DNA of 64,000 bases from Mycobacterium shinjukuense. GTDB lineage: Bacteria > Actinomycetota > Actinomycetes > Mycobacteriales > Mycobacteriaceae. Below, one piece after another: positions 50,841 through 59,186 of the stretch (within the stretch, counting starts at the first letter, position 1; each line of letters starts with the position of its first letter). The stretch covers positions 3,658,001-3,722,000 of the forward strand of contig NZ_AP022575.1 of assembly GCF_010730055.1 (NCBI RefSeq), written 5' to 3'. The notes under the pieces were generated by a model. That model saw nothing but the letters and a program-made list of their open reading frames with translations. It ran no database searches and was not told the DNA's origin. Position numbers and translations under genes: made by a program.

Positions 50841-51680
50841 GTGTCGAATCCGCATATCCAGACCCAGGACGCGTGGGTGGAATTTCCCATCTTCGATGCC
50901 AAGACGCGTTCCTTGAAGAAGGCCGTGCTGGGCAAGGCGGGCGGAACGATCGGGCGCAACAACTCCAACGTCGTCGTCATCGAGGCCTTGCGGGACATCA
51001 CCATGGAGCTGAACCTGGGTGATCGGGTCGGCCTGGTGGGACACAACGGCGCCGGGAAATCGACTCTGCTGCGCCTACTTTCGGGAATTTACGAACCGAC
51101 TCGCGGCTGGGCGAGGGTCACCGGCCGGGTGGCGCCGGTCTTCGATCTGGGGATCGGCATGGACCCCGAGATCTCCGGGTATGAGAACATCATCATCCGC
51201 GGCCTGTTCCTGGGACAGACCCGCAAACAGATGCTGGCCAAGGTGGACGAGATCGCCGAGTTCACCGAACTGGGTGACTACCTGTCGATGCCGCTGCGGA
51301 CCTACTCCACCGGCATGCGAGTCCGGCTGGCGATGGGCGTGGTCACCAGCATCGACCCCGAAATCCTGCTGCTCGACGAGGGCATCGGCGCGGTGGACGC
51401 CGAGTTCCTGAAGAAGGCCCAATCGCGGCTGCAGAGTCTGGTCGAGCGTTCCGGAATCCTGGTGTTTGCCAGTCATTCCAACGAATTTTTGGCCCGACTG
51501 TGCAAGACGGCGATCTGGATCGACCACGGTGTCATCAAGCTCAGCGGCGGCATCGAAGACGTGGTGCGCGCCTACGAGGGCGAGGACGCCGCCCGCCATG
51601 TGCGCGAAGTGCTGGCCGAAACCGGGAACACGGCCACAGCCAACGGGTCGCTGGCACACAAAGCCACCGGGAATGAGTGA
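50841..51680 (+). CDS. rfbE: Galactan exporter ATPase Wzt (RfbE)
   Basis: The ATP-binding half of an ABC-2 exporter for the lipid-linked galactan precursor. The 279-residue protein has Walker A VGHNGAGKST near residue 74, a Q-loop region with GIGMDPEISG, signature TYSTGMRVRLAMG, Walker B ILLLDEGIGAVD and a switch FASHSNEF. No C-terminal carbohydrate-binding extension is obvious. Start GTG 50841. Its end overlaps the start of glfT1 by 8 bases, and it pairs with RfbD (52583). Confidence 0.9.
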   Translation: MSNPHIQTQDAWVEFPIFDAKTRSLKKAVLGKAGGTIGRNNSNVVVIEALRDITMELNLGDRVGLVGHNGAGKSTLLRLLSGIYEPTRGWARVTGRVAPVFDLGIGMDPEISGYENIIIRGLFLGQTRKQMLAKVDEIAEFTELGDYLSMPLRTYSTGMRVRLAMGVVTSIDPEILLLDEGIGAVDAEFLKKAQSRLQSLVERSGILVFASHSNEFLARLCKTAIWIDHGVIKLSGGIEDVVRAYEGEDAARHVREVLAETGNTATANGSLAHKATGNE

Positions 51681-52602
51681 AACCGTTTTCGCCGTGGTGG
51701 TCACCCACCGGCGTCCCGCGGAGCTGGCCAGGTCGTTGGAAATGCTGACCGCCCAAACCCGGACACCGGACAAGCTCATCGTCATCGACAACGACGACTC
51801 CGGGGAGAGCGGGGTTCAGCATCTGGTTGCCGCACAGGAGATCCCGTCCGTCTATCTGAATTCACGCCGAAACCTCGGTGGTGCGGGTGGTTTCGCCCTC
51901 GGCATGTTGCTCGCCCTGGCGCAGGGCGCCACCTGGATATGGCTGGCCGACGACGACGGGCATCCACGGGACACCGGCGTGCTGCAGACCCTGCTGGCCT
52001 GCGCCGAAAAGTACGGCCTGGCCGAGGTGTCACCGATGGTCTGCAACATCGACGACCCGGAGCGGCTGGCGTTTCCGCTGCGGCGCGGCCTGGTATGGCG
52101 GAGGCGGGCAAGCGAATTACGCACCGAAGAGGGACAGGAACTGCTGCCCGGCATCGCGTCGCTGTTCAACGGCGCCCTGTTCCGGGCCGCCACCGTGGAG
52201 GCGGTCGGGGTGCCCGATGTCAGGCTGTTCATCCGCGGCGACGAAGTGGAAATGCATCGCCGGCTGGTTCGGTCGGGGTTACCGTTCGGAACCTGCCTGG
52301 ACGCGGTGTACCTGCACCCGTGTGGATCCGAGGAATTCAAACCCATCCTGGGCGGCCGGATGCACACCCAATATCCAGAGGACCCGGCCAAGCGTTTCTT
52401 CACCTACCGCAACCGGGGCTATGTGTTGTGGCAACCGGGCCTGCGCAAGTTGCTGCCCCAGGAGTGGCTGCGGTTCGGCTGGTTCTTCCTGGTGTCCCGT
52501 CGGGACCCCAAGGGCCTGCTGGAGTGGATTCGGTTGCGCCGCTTGGGACGTCGCGAAAAGTTCGGCAACCGGGAGGCACCCGATGACGTTCATCGACGCT
52601 GA
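51673..52602 (+). CDS. glfT1: Galactofuranosyltransferase GlfT1
   Basis: GlfT1 adds the first galactofuranose residues to the decaprenyl-PP-GlcNAc-Rha primer in arabinogalactan synthesis. The 309-residue GT-A protein has FAVVVTHRRPAELARSLEML at the start, NLGGAGGFALGM near 67, and the metal-binding LADDDGHPRD with Asp residues at 93-95. The acceptor-side FIRGDEVEMHRRLV (GDExEM) follows. Start ATG 51673 overlaps the rfbE stop; its 3' end overlaps rfbD by 20 bases. Confidence 0.92.
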   Translation: MSETVFAVVVTHRRPAELARSLEMLTAQTRTPDKLIVIDNDDSGESGVQHLVAAQEIPSVYLNSRRNLGGAGGFALGMLLALAQGATWIWLADDDGHPRDTGVLQTLLACAEKYGLAEVSPMVCNIDDPERLAFPLRRGLVWRRRASELRTEEGQELLPGIASLFNGALFRAATVEAVGVPDVRLFIRGDEVEMHRRLVRSGLPFGTCLDAVYLHPCGSEEFKPILGGRMHTQYPEDPAKRFFTYRNRGYVLWQPGLRKLLPQEWLRFGWFFLVSRRDPKGLLEWIRLRRLGRREKFGNREAPDDVHRR

Positions 52603-53425
52603 AGCTAGCTTCAAGGCACAGTCGCGGACGCTGGCGCGCGCCCGCGGCGATCTGATCGAGGGGTTCCGTCGCCATGAGCTGTGGCTGCACCTGGGCTGGC
52701 AGGACATCAAGCAACGGTACCGCCGTTCGGTGCTGGGACCGTTTTGGATCACCATCGCGACCGGAACCACCGCGGTTGCCATGGGCGGGCTGTATTCCAA
52801 ACTGTTCCGCCTCGAGCTGTCGCAGCATCTGCCCTATGTGACGCTCGGGCTGATCATCTGGAACCTGATCAACGCCGCCATCCTGGACGGCGCGGATGTG
52901 TTCGTCTCCAACGAGGGCCTGATCAAACAGTTGCCGGCACCGCTGAGCGTGCACGTGTACCGGCTGGTGTGGCGGCAGATGATCTTTTTCGCCCACAACA
53001 TCGTGATCTATGCAGTTGTTGCGATCATCTTCCCTAAGCCGTGGTCGTGGGCGGATCTGTCGGTGTTTCCGGCGCTGGCGCTGATCGTGTTGAACTGCAT
53101 TTGGGTGTCGCTGTGTTTCGGCATCCTGGCCACCCGCTACCGAGATATCGGCCCGCTGCTGTTCTCGGTCGTGCAGTTGCTGTTCTTCATGACCCCCATC
53201 ATTTGGAACGACGACACGCTGCGGCACCAAGGCGCCGGGCAGTGGTCGAAGGTGGTCGAACTCAACCCGCTGCTGCACTATCTCGACATCGTGCGGGCAC
53301 CCCTGTTGGGCGCGCACCAGGAGTTGCGGCACTGGGCGGTGGTGGCGGTGCTGACCGCGGTCGGCTGGGTGCTCGCGGCCTTCGCGATGCGGCAATACCG
53401 CGCCCGGGTGCCGTATTGGGTCTAA
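52583..53425 (+). CDS. rfbD: Galactan exporter permease Wzm (RfbD)
   Basis: A 280-residue ABC-2 permease with about six membrane helices. WQDIKQRYRRSVLGPFWITI near residue 40 and the LLFSVVQLLFFMTPIIW segment near 190 mark the ABC-2 exporter fold. It works with the RfbE ATPase to move the lipid-linked galactan out of the cytoplasm, where arabinose is then added. ATG 52583, with a 20-base overlap with glfT1. Confidence 0.92.
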   Translation: MTFIDAEASFKAQSRTLARARGDLIEGFRRHELWLHLGWQDIKQRYRRSVLGPFWITIATGTTAVAMGGLYSKLFRLELSQHLPYVTLGLIIWNLINAAILDGADVFVSNEGLIKQLPAPLSVHVYRLVWRQMIFFAHNIVIYAVVAIIFPKPWSWADLSVFPALALIVLNCIWVSLCFGILATRYRDIGPLLFSVVQLLFFMTPIIWNDDTLRHQGAGQWSKVVELNPLLHYLDIVRAPLLGAHQELRHWAVVAVLTAVGWVLAAFAMRQYRARVPYWV

Positions 53426-53472
53426 CTCTAACGAGCGGTGCGGACGTTGCATCCTACGCTAGCGGCGGCTCG

Positions 53473-53800
53473 ATGACCGGTTGCGTTGGGACGTTGATCG
53501 TCACGACCCGCGGCCCGCTCGGTGCCGCCCCGGCCGAGCACGAGTCGCAGCGCAAACAAGCCGAGTTCGCTCGGGAAACCGTGATCGTCGCGGCGCCATT
53601 CAAGGCCGAGGTGGACAGGCTCAGGCCGCGACCGTCCAGGCGGGGCCCGCTGGCCGAACATCGGGCTCAGCGCGCGGTGCTGAAGATCGTACAACCGGGC
53701 GAGCGCGGCGTCGCCAGCAAGCACCGGGTGCTCAGGTGGTCAAGCCCGCGGAGGCCGAAGCCGCGGCGTCGCAGCGGTCGGTTGACGAATACGGGTGACG
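53473..53800 (+). pseudogene. Fused fragments of NfeD-type and flotillin-type genes
   Basis: The first frame (ATG 53473) reads MTGCVGTLIVTTRGPLG, like the start of NfeD-type proteins, then continues as EHESQRKQAEFARETVIVAA and KAEVDRLR...GPLAEHRAQRAVL, which resemble the coiled-coil region of flotillins (SPFH). VVKPAEAEAAASQRSVDEYG, in another frame, completes it and stops. This is a deleted, frameshifted relic of an nfeD-flotillin pair. It fills the place of Rv3784-Rv3787c of Mtb. Confidence 0.5.
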
Positions 53801-53893
53801 GCGGGCTCGTGGTGGTGTAACACTGAAACGCCAGCACCCCGATGGCTCATCGGTACCCACAAGCAGTTCCACCTGGGACGAAAGGTCGACCAC

Positions 53894-54388
53894 GTGAGCG
53901 AGGAAGTCGAATCACCAGGGCTTGCCGCCGCGGCGCGCGAGCACCTCGCCGCCGAACTGGCCCGGCTCCGGCAACGGCATGACCGGTTGGAGGTCGAGGT
54001 CAAAAATGACCGCGGCATGGTCGGCGATCACGGTGACGCGGCCGAGGCAATCCAGCGCGCGGACGAGCTGGCCGTGCTGAGCGACCGGATCAACGAGCTC
54101 GACCGGCGGCTCAAGGCCGGGCCCGCACATTCCGGGCTGTCGAACGGAGCGGAGACGTTACCCGGCGGGACCGAGGTGACCTTGCGGTTTCCCGACGGCG
54201 AGGTGGTCACCATGCACGTGATCTCCATCGTCGAGGAGACCCCGGTGGGCCACGAAGCCGAGACGCTGACGGCGCGCAGCCCGCTGGGTCAGGCTCTGGC
54301 CGGGCATCAACCGGGCGACACGGTGACCTACTCCACCCCGCAGGGGCCAAGCCAGGTCGAGCTGATCGCGGTCAAGCTGCCCAGCTAA
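53894..54388 (+). CDS. Gre-family-like transcription factor, Rv3788 homologue
   Basis: A 164-residue GreA/GreB-like protein. The N-terminal coiled coil (residues about 10-80: HLAAELARLRQRHDRLEVEV) is followed by a GreA_GreB-type globular domain (GGTEVTLRFPDGEVVTMHVI ... SPLGQALAGHQPGDTV). In Mtb the Rv3788 protein is reported to bind RNA polymerase through the secondary channel without cleavage stimulation. The tip here reads GDHGDAAEAIQ in place of the classical acidic Asp/Glu pair, so the same may apply. GTG 53894. Confidence 0.85.
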   Translation: MSEEVESPGLAAAAREHLAAELARLRQRHDRLEVEVKNDRGMVGDHGDAAEAIQRADELAVLSDRINELDRRLKAGPAHSGLSNGAETLPGGTEVTLRFPDGEVVTMHVISIVEETPVGHEAETLTARSPLGQALAGHQPGDTVTYSTPQGPSQVELIAVKLPS

Positions 54389-54452
54389 CCGTCGCCAAAC
54401 CCGCACTCGCGCCGCAGCGGGGCCCGCCGCGGCCGCGTCTAGACTTCCCCCA

Positions 54453-54893
54453 ATGCCTTCCCCAGAGTCCGATACCGCGCCGTCGCGCCCGCACGAGGGC
54501 CATCACCTGCACCTGAGCACGCAGATGATGCGTTTTGTCGTCACCGGGGGCCTGTCAGCGATCGTCGACTTCGGGCTGTATGTGACGCTCTACAAAGTGG
54601 CGGGCCTGCAGGTCGACCTGTCCAAGGCGATCAGCTTTGTCGCCGGCACCATCACCGCGTATCTGATCAACCGCCGCTGGACCTTTCAGGCCGCACCCAG
54701 CACCGCCCGGTTCGTCGCGGTCATGATCCTCTACGGGATCACCTTCGCCGTGCAGGTCGGACTCAACCATCTGTGTCTGGCGCTGTTGCACTATCGGGGG
54801 TGGGCGGTGCCGGTCGCGTTCGTCATCGCCCAGGGCACCGCGACGGTGATCAATTTCGTCGTGCAGCGAACCGTGATCTTCCGGGTCCGCTGA
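54453..54893 (+). CDS. GtrA family membrane protein, Rv3789 homologue
   Basis: A 146-residue protein with four predicted helices of the GtrA type (MRFVVTGGLSAIVDFGLYVT; SFVAGTITAYLINRRWTF; VAFVIAQGTATVINFVVQRT). Rv3789 has been proposed both as a decaprenyl-phospho-arabinose flippase and as an AftA-anchoring partner. The ATG at 54453 gives 146 residues; an internal ATG 25 codons later gives the recalled Mtb length (121). It lies directly before dprE1-dprE2. Confidence 0.88.
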   Translation: MPSPESDTAPSRPHEGHHLHLSTQMMRFVVTGGLSAIVDFGLYVTLYKVAGLQVDLSKAISFVAGTITAYLINRRWTFQAAPSTARFVAVMILYGITFAVQVGLNHLCLALLHYRGWAVPVAFVIAQGTATVINFVVQRTVIFRVR

Positions 54894-54915
54894 CGTCGAG
54901 CAGGCGGTACCCTCT

Positions 54916-56328
54916 GTGACGATGTTGACCGCCTCCGAGGCCACCGCCTCGTGCACCAAAGTCACCCGGCTGACCGGGTGGGGACGCACGGCTCCGTCGG
55001 TCGCCCGGGTGCTGTCCACGCCCGATCCCGAGATGATCGCCAAGGCGGTGGCCCGGGTGGCCGAGGCCGGCGGCTCGTCGCAGTGCCGGGGCGTCATCGC
55101 TCGCGGCCTGGGCCGCTCCTACGGCGACAACGCCCAAAACGGCGGCGGGCTGGTGATCGACATGACCCCGCTGTCCAGGATCCACTCGATCAGCGCCGAC
55201 ACCAAGCTGGCCGACGTCGACGCCGGGGTCAGCCTGGACCGGTTGATGAAGGCGGCCTTGCCGTTCGGGCTGTGGGTGCCGGTGCTGCCCGGGACACGGC
55301 AAGTCACCATTGGCGGCGCGATCGCCTGCGATATTCACGGCAAGAATCACCACAGCGCGGGCAGCTTCGGCAACCATGTCCGCAGCCTGGATCTGCTGAC
55401 CGCCGACGGGCAGATCCGCCGCCTCACCCCCGACGGCGAGGAATCCGAACTGTTCTGGGCCACCGTCGGGGGCAACGGCCTGACCGGGATCATCCTGCGC
55501 GCCACCATCGCGATGACGCCCACCGAGACGGCGTATTTCGTCGCCGACGGTGACGTCACCGCGAGCCTGGACGAAACCATCGCCCTGCACCGCGACGGCA
55601 GCGAGGCGCGCTACACCTACTCCAGCGCCTGGTTCGACGCGATCAGCGCGCCGCCGAAGCTGGGCCGGGCGGCGGTGTCGCGCGGTTCTTTGGCCACCGT
55701 CGAACAGCTACCGCCGAAGCTACGTCGCAACCCGCTGAAATTCGATGCGCCCCAACTGCTGACCTTTCCTGACATCTTCCCCAATGGGCTGGCCAACAAG
55801 TACACCTTCGGGCCGATCGGCGAGCTGTGGTACCGCACATCGGGCACCTACCGCGGCAAGATCCAAAACCTCACGAAGTTCTATCACCCGCTGGACATGC
55901 TCGGCGAGTGGAACCGCGCCTACGGCCCGGCCGGCTTTCTGCAGTACCAGTTCGTGATTCCCACCGAGGCGGTCGACGAGTTCAAGAGGATTATCGGCGA
56001 TATCCAAACCAGCGGCCACTACTCGTTTCTCAACGTGTTCAAGCTGTTCGGGCCCGGCAACCAGGCGCCGCTGAGCTTCCCGATGCCGGGCTGGAACATC
56101 TGCGTCGACTTCCCAATCAAGCCCGGCCTGGGCGAGTTCGTCAGCGAACTCGACCGCCGGGTACTGGAATTCGGCGGCCGGCTCTACACCGCCAAGGACT
56201 CCCGCACCACCGCCGAAACCTTCCACGCCATGTATCCGCGCATCGACGAGTGGATCGCCGTGCGCCGCAAGGTCGACCCCTTGCGGGTGTTCGCCTCCGA
56301 CCTGGCCCGACGCTTGGAGCTGCTGTAA
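54916..56328 (+). CDS. dprE1: Decaprenylphosphoryl-ribose 2'-oxidase DprE1
   Basis: DprE1, an FAD enzyme, oxidises decaprenylphosphoryl-ribose to its 2'-keto form, the first half of its epimerisation to DPA. The 470-residue protein has the FAD-type GRSYGDNAQNGGGLVID and GAIACDIHGKNHH. Near the C-terminus lies PGWNICVDF, with the benzothiazinone-reactive Cys at about residue 396 (Mtb Cys387), and a Lys at about 427 (Mtb Lys418). GTG 54916 or ATG 54922 may start it. Followed without a gap by dprE2. Confidence 0.95.
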   Translation: MTMLTASEATASCTKVTRLTGWGRTAPSVARVLSTPDPEMIAKAVARVAEAGGSSQCRGVIARGLGRSYGDNAQNGGGLVIDMTPLSRIHSISADTKLADVDAGVSLDRLMKAALPFGLWVPVLPGTRQVTIGGAIACDIHGKNHHSAGSFGNHVRSLDLLTADGQIRRLTPDGEESELFWATVGGNGLTGIILRATIAMTPTETAYFVADGDVTASLDETIALHRDGSEARYTYSSAWFDAISAPPKLGRAAVSRGSLATVEQLPPKLRRNPLKFDAPQLLTFPDIFPNGLANKYTFGPIGELWYRTSGTYRGKIQNLTKFYHPLDMLGEWNRAYGPAGFLQYQFVIPTEAVDEFKRIIGDIQTSGHYSFLNVFKLFGPGNQAPLSFPMPGWNICVDFPIKPGLGEFVSELDRRVLEFGGRLYTAKDSRTTAETFHAMYPRIDEWIAVRRKVDPLRVFASDLARRLELL

Positions 56329-57093
56329 ATGGTTCTTGATGCCGTGGGAAACCCCCAGACCGTGCTGCTGCTGGGCGGCAGCTCCGAGATCGGGCTGGCC
56401 ATCTGCGAGCGCTACCTGCGCACCGCCCCCGCACGCATCGTGCTGGCCTGCCTGCCCGACGACCCGGGTCGCGACGACGCGGTGGCCCAGATGAACGGAG
56501 CGGGTGCACGCTCGGTGGAACTGGTCGACTTCGATGCGATGGACACCGACAGCCACCCGAAGGTGATCGACCAGTGCTTCGCCAACGGCGACGTCGACGT
56601 GGCGATCGTCGCGTTCGGTCTGCTTGGTGACGCCGAGGAGCTGTGGCAAAACCAGCGCAAGGCGGTGCAGATCGCCGAAATCAACTACACCGCCGCGGTT
56701 TCGGTGGGGGTGCTGTTGGGTGAAAAGATGCGCGCCCAGGGCTTCGGCCAGATCATCGCCATGAGTTCGGTTGCCGGCGAGCGGGTGCGCCGGGCCAACT
56801 TCGTCTACGGCTCCACCAAGGCCGGTTTGGACGGCTTCTATCTGGGATTGTCAGAAGCGTTGCGCGAGTACGGTGTCCGCGTGCTGGTGATCCGCCCCGG
56901 GCAGGTGCGCACCCGGATGAGCGCTCACCTCAAGGAAGCTCCACTGACCGTCGACAAGGAATACGTCGCCGACCTCGCGGTGACCGCGGCCGCAAAAGGT
57001 AAGGAATTGGTGTGGGCGCCAGCAGCATTCCGGTATGTGATGGCGGTGTTGCGTCATATCCCGCGGAGCATCTTCCGTAAGCTGCCGATCTGA
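56329..57093 (+). CDS. dprE2: Decaprenylphosphoryl-2-keto-erythro-pentose reductase DprE2
   Basis: DprE2 is the NADH-dependent SDR that reduces the DprE1 product to decaprenylphosphoryl-arabinose. The 254-residue protein has VLLLGGSSEIGLAICERY (Rossmann), SSVAGERVRRANFVYGSTKA with the YxxxK pair (Tyr and Lys, near residue 161-165), and GQVRTRMSAHL for specificity. Its ATG follows the dprE1 stop immediately (TAA, ATG), so the two are translationally coupled. Confidence 0.95.
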   Translation: MVLDAVGNPQTVLLLGGSSEIGLAICERYLRTAPARIVLACLPDDPGRDDAVAQMNGAGARSVELVDFDAMDTDSHPKVIDQCFANGDVDVAIVAFGLLGDAEELWQNQRKAVQIAEINYTAAVSVGVLLGEKMRAQGFGQIIAMSSVAGERVRRANFVYGSTKAGLDGFYLGLSEALREYGVRVLVIRPGQVRTRMSAHLKEAPLTVDKEYVADLAVTAAAKGKELVWAPAAFRYVMAVLRHIPRSIFRKLPI

Positions 57094-57095
57094 CC

Positions 57096-59024
57096 ATGCC
57101 GAGCAGACGCAAAAGCCCCCAATTCGGGCACGAATTGGGGGCTTTTGCGTCTGCTCGCGCGGGGATTCTAGCCACTTGCGTGGCCGTCGCCGTCGCGGCG
57201 GTGTCCCTGCTCGCCATCTCCCGGGTGGAATGGCCGGCCTACCCGTCGTCCAACCAGCTGCATGCGCTGACCACCGTCGGCCAGGTGGGTTGCCTGGCCG
57301 GGCTGATCGCCACCGGATGGGTGTGGCGTTCCGGACGCTACCGACCGCTGGCGCGGCTGGGTGGGCTGGTGTTTGTGTCCGCGTTCGTCGTGGTGACGCT
57401 GGGCATGCCGCTGGGAGCCACCAAGCTCTACCTGTTCGGCATCTCCGTCGACCAGCAGTTTCGCACCGAATACCTGACCCGGCTCGCCGACAGCCCGGCC
57501 CTGCGCGACATGACCTACATCGGTCTGCCGCCGTTCTACCCGCCGGGCTGGTTCTGGATCGGCGGGCGGGTCGCCGCGCTCACCGCGACACCGGCCTGGG
57601 AGATGTTCAAACCGTGGGCGATCACCTCGATCACCGTCGCCGTCGCGGTAGCGCTGGTGCTGTGGTGGCGGATGATCCGCTTCGAGCACGCCCTGCTGGT
57701 CACCATCGCCACCGCGGCGGTCACGCTGGCCTACAGCTCACCGGAGCCCTACGCCGCGATGATCACGGTGTTGCTGCCACCGATGCTGGTGCTGGCCTGG
57801 TCGGGTTTGCGAGCCGGCGAGCGTGAGCCGGCCGGGTCGGGCTGGGCCGCGGTCATCGGCACCGGCCTCTTCCTGGGCTTTGCGGCCACCTGGTACACGC
57901 TGCTGGTGGCCTACGGGGCGTTCACGGTCACGCTGATGGCGCTGTTGCTGGCTGGCACGCGGTGGCGGCAAGCCGGATTCAAAGCCGCGCGCGACCCGCT
58001 GCGCCGGCTGGCCGTCATCGGCCTCATCGCGGCGGCCATCGGGTGCACCACCTGGCTGCCGTACCTGGCGCGGGCGCTCCGTGACCCAGTCAGCAACGCT
58101 GGCAGCGCCCAGCACTACCTTCCCGCCGACGGGGCCGAACTGGCCTTCCCGATGCTGCAGTTCTCCCTGTTGGGCTCGCTGTGCATGCTGGGCACCCTGT
58201 GGTTGGTGGTGCGGGCGCGAACATCGGTCCGGGCCGGCGCCCTGGCCATCGGCGTGCTGGCCGTATACCTGTGGTCCCTGCTGTCGATGCTGACCACCCT
58301 GGCGCGCACCACGCTGCTGTCGTTTCGGCTGCAGCCCACGTTGACGGTGCTGCTGGCGGCCGCCGGGGTGTTCGGCTTCGTGGAAACCGCTCGCGCGCTG
58401 GCCGCGCCAGACCTGTGGGGCCGCGCCGTCGTCCCGGTGGCCGGGGCGATCGGGCTGGCCGGGGCGATCGCCTTCAGCCAGGACATCCCCGACGTGCTGC
58501 GGCCCGATCTCACCATCGCCTACACCGACACCGACGGCAACGGCCAGCGCGGCGACCGGCGACCGGCGGGTTCCGAGAAGTACTATCCGGCGATCGACGC
58601 GGCCATCCGGCGTGTCACCGGCCGGCCGCGTGATCAGACCGTGGTGCTCACCGCCGACTACAGCTTCCTGTCGTACTACCCGTACTGGGGGTTTCAGGGG
58701 TTGACGTCGCACTACGCCAACCCGCTGGCACAGTTCGACAAACGGGCCGCGCAGATCGAGAGCTGGGCCAGGCTCACGACCTCCGACGAATTCATCGGCG
58801 CGCTGGACCGGCTGCCCTGGCCGGCGCCGACGGTCTTTCTGATGCGCCGCGGCGCGAACAACACCTACACCCTGCGGCTGGCCAAGGACGTCTATCCCAA
58901 CCAGCCCAATGTCCGCCGCTACACCGTGCACCTGCCGGCCGCGCTGTTCGCCGACCCGCGGTTCAGCGTCGACGGCATCGGCCCCTTCATGCTGGCCATC
59001 CGCAACCCGGCGGGGAGCGCGTGA
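57096..59024 (+). CDS. aftA: Arabinofuranosyltransferase AftA
   Basis: AftA adds the first arabinofuranose to galactan, using decaprenylphosphoryl-arabinose. The 642-residue GT-C enzyme has about a dozen helices and a periplasmic C-terminal domain. LGMPLGATKLYLFGISVDQQ contains the catalytic-loop Asp, and LPPFYPPGWFWIGG follows. The annotated ATG (57096) lies 2 bases after the dprE2 stop, and its first about 20 codons are a perfect DNA inverted repeat. The Mtb protein keeps the same MPSRRKSPQFGHE start, so the hairpin is compatible with coding. Next is the embC leader. Confidence 0.92.
   Translation: MPSRRKSPQFGHELGAFASARAGILATCVAVAVAAVSLLAISRVEWPAYPSSNQLHALTTVGQVGCLAGLIATGWVWRSGRYRPLARLGGLVFVSAFVVVTLGMPLGATKLYLFGISVDQQFRTEYLTRLADSPALRDMTYIGLPPFYPPGWFWIGGRVAALTATPAWEMFKPWAITSITVAVAVALVLWWRMIRFEHALLVTIATAAVTLAYSSPEPYAAMITVLLPPMLVLAWSGLRAGEREPAGSGWAAVIGTGLFLGFAATWYTLLVAYGAFTVTLMALLLAGTRWRQAGFKAARDPLRRLAVIGLIAAAIGCTTWLPYLARALRDPVSNAGSAQHYLPADGAELAFPMLQFSLLGSLCMLGTLWLVVRARTSVRAGALAIGVLAVYLWSLLSMLTTLARTTLLSFRLQPTLTVLLAAAGVFGFVETARALAAPDLWGRAVVPVAGAIGLAGAIAFSQDIPDVLRPDLTIAYTDTDGNGQRGDRRPAGSEKYYPAIDAAIRRVTGRPRDQTVVLTADYSFLSYYPYWGFQGLTSHYANPLAQFDKRAAQIESWARLTTSDEFIGALDRLPWPAPTVFLMRRGANNTYTLRLAKDVYPNQPNVRRYTVHLPAALFADPRFSVDGIGPFMLAIRNPAGSA
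57100..57157. promoter_or_regulatory. 27-bp perfect hairpin over aftA codons 2-21
   Basis: Arms 57100-57126 and 57131-57157 are exact reverse complements, with a 4-base loop (GGCA at 57127-57130). The inner part has A4GC5 opposite G5CT4, the classical shape of a bidirectional intrinsic terminator. It lies inside the annotated coding start of aftA and directly after dprE2. It could terminate, attenuate or control ribosome access at aftA. Confidence 0.75.
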
Positions 59025-59059
59025 TGGCCACCGAAACCGCGGCGGACACCGTCAAACAA

Positions 59060-59176
59060 CTACCGCCTAATTGCCGGACTCCTCAGCGGGCCGGGCGGCC
59101 CGCATCGTCGCCCGGCTACCGCCTAATTGCCGGACTCCTCAGCGGGCCGGGCGGCCCGCATCGTCGCCCGGCTACC
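59060..59176. repeat. 56-bp tandem repeat in the embC leader
   Basis: Two identical 56-bp units (59060-59115 and 59116-59171), plus CTACC of a third. They lie between an ATG at 59024 and the GTG at 59187. Removing both units (112 bp) joins ATG-led codons MATETAADTVKQ in frame with LPSTSVSDAGANYRIAR, matching the Mtb EmbC start; with the repeat present the frames no longer agree. It behaves like a MIRU/VNTR-type insertion. Confidence 0.85.
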
Positions 59177-59186
59177 ATCTACCTCC

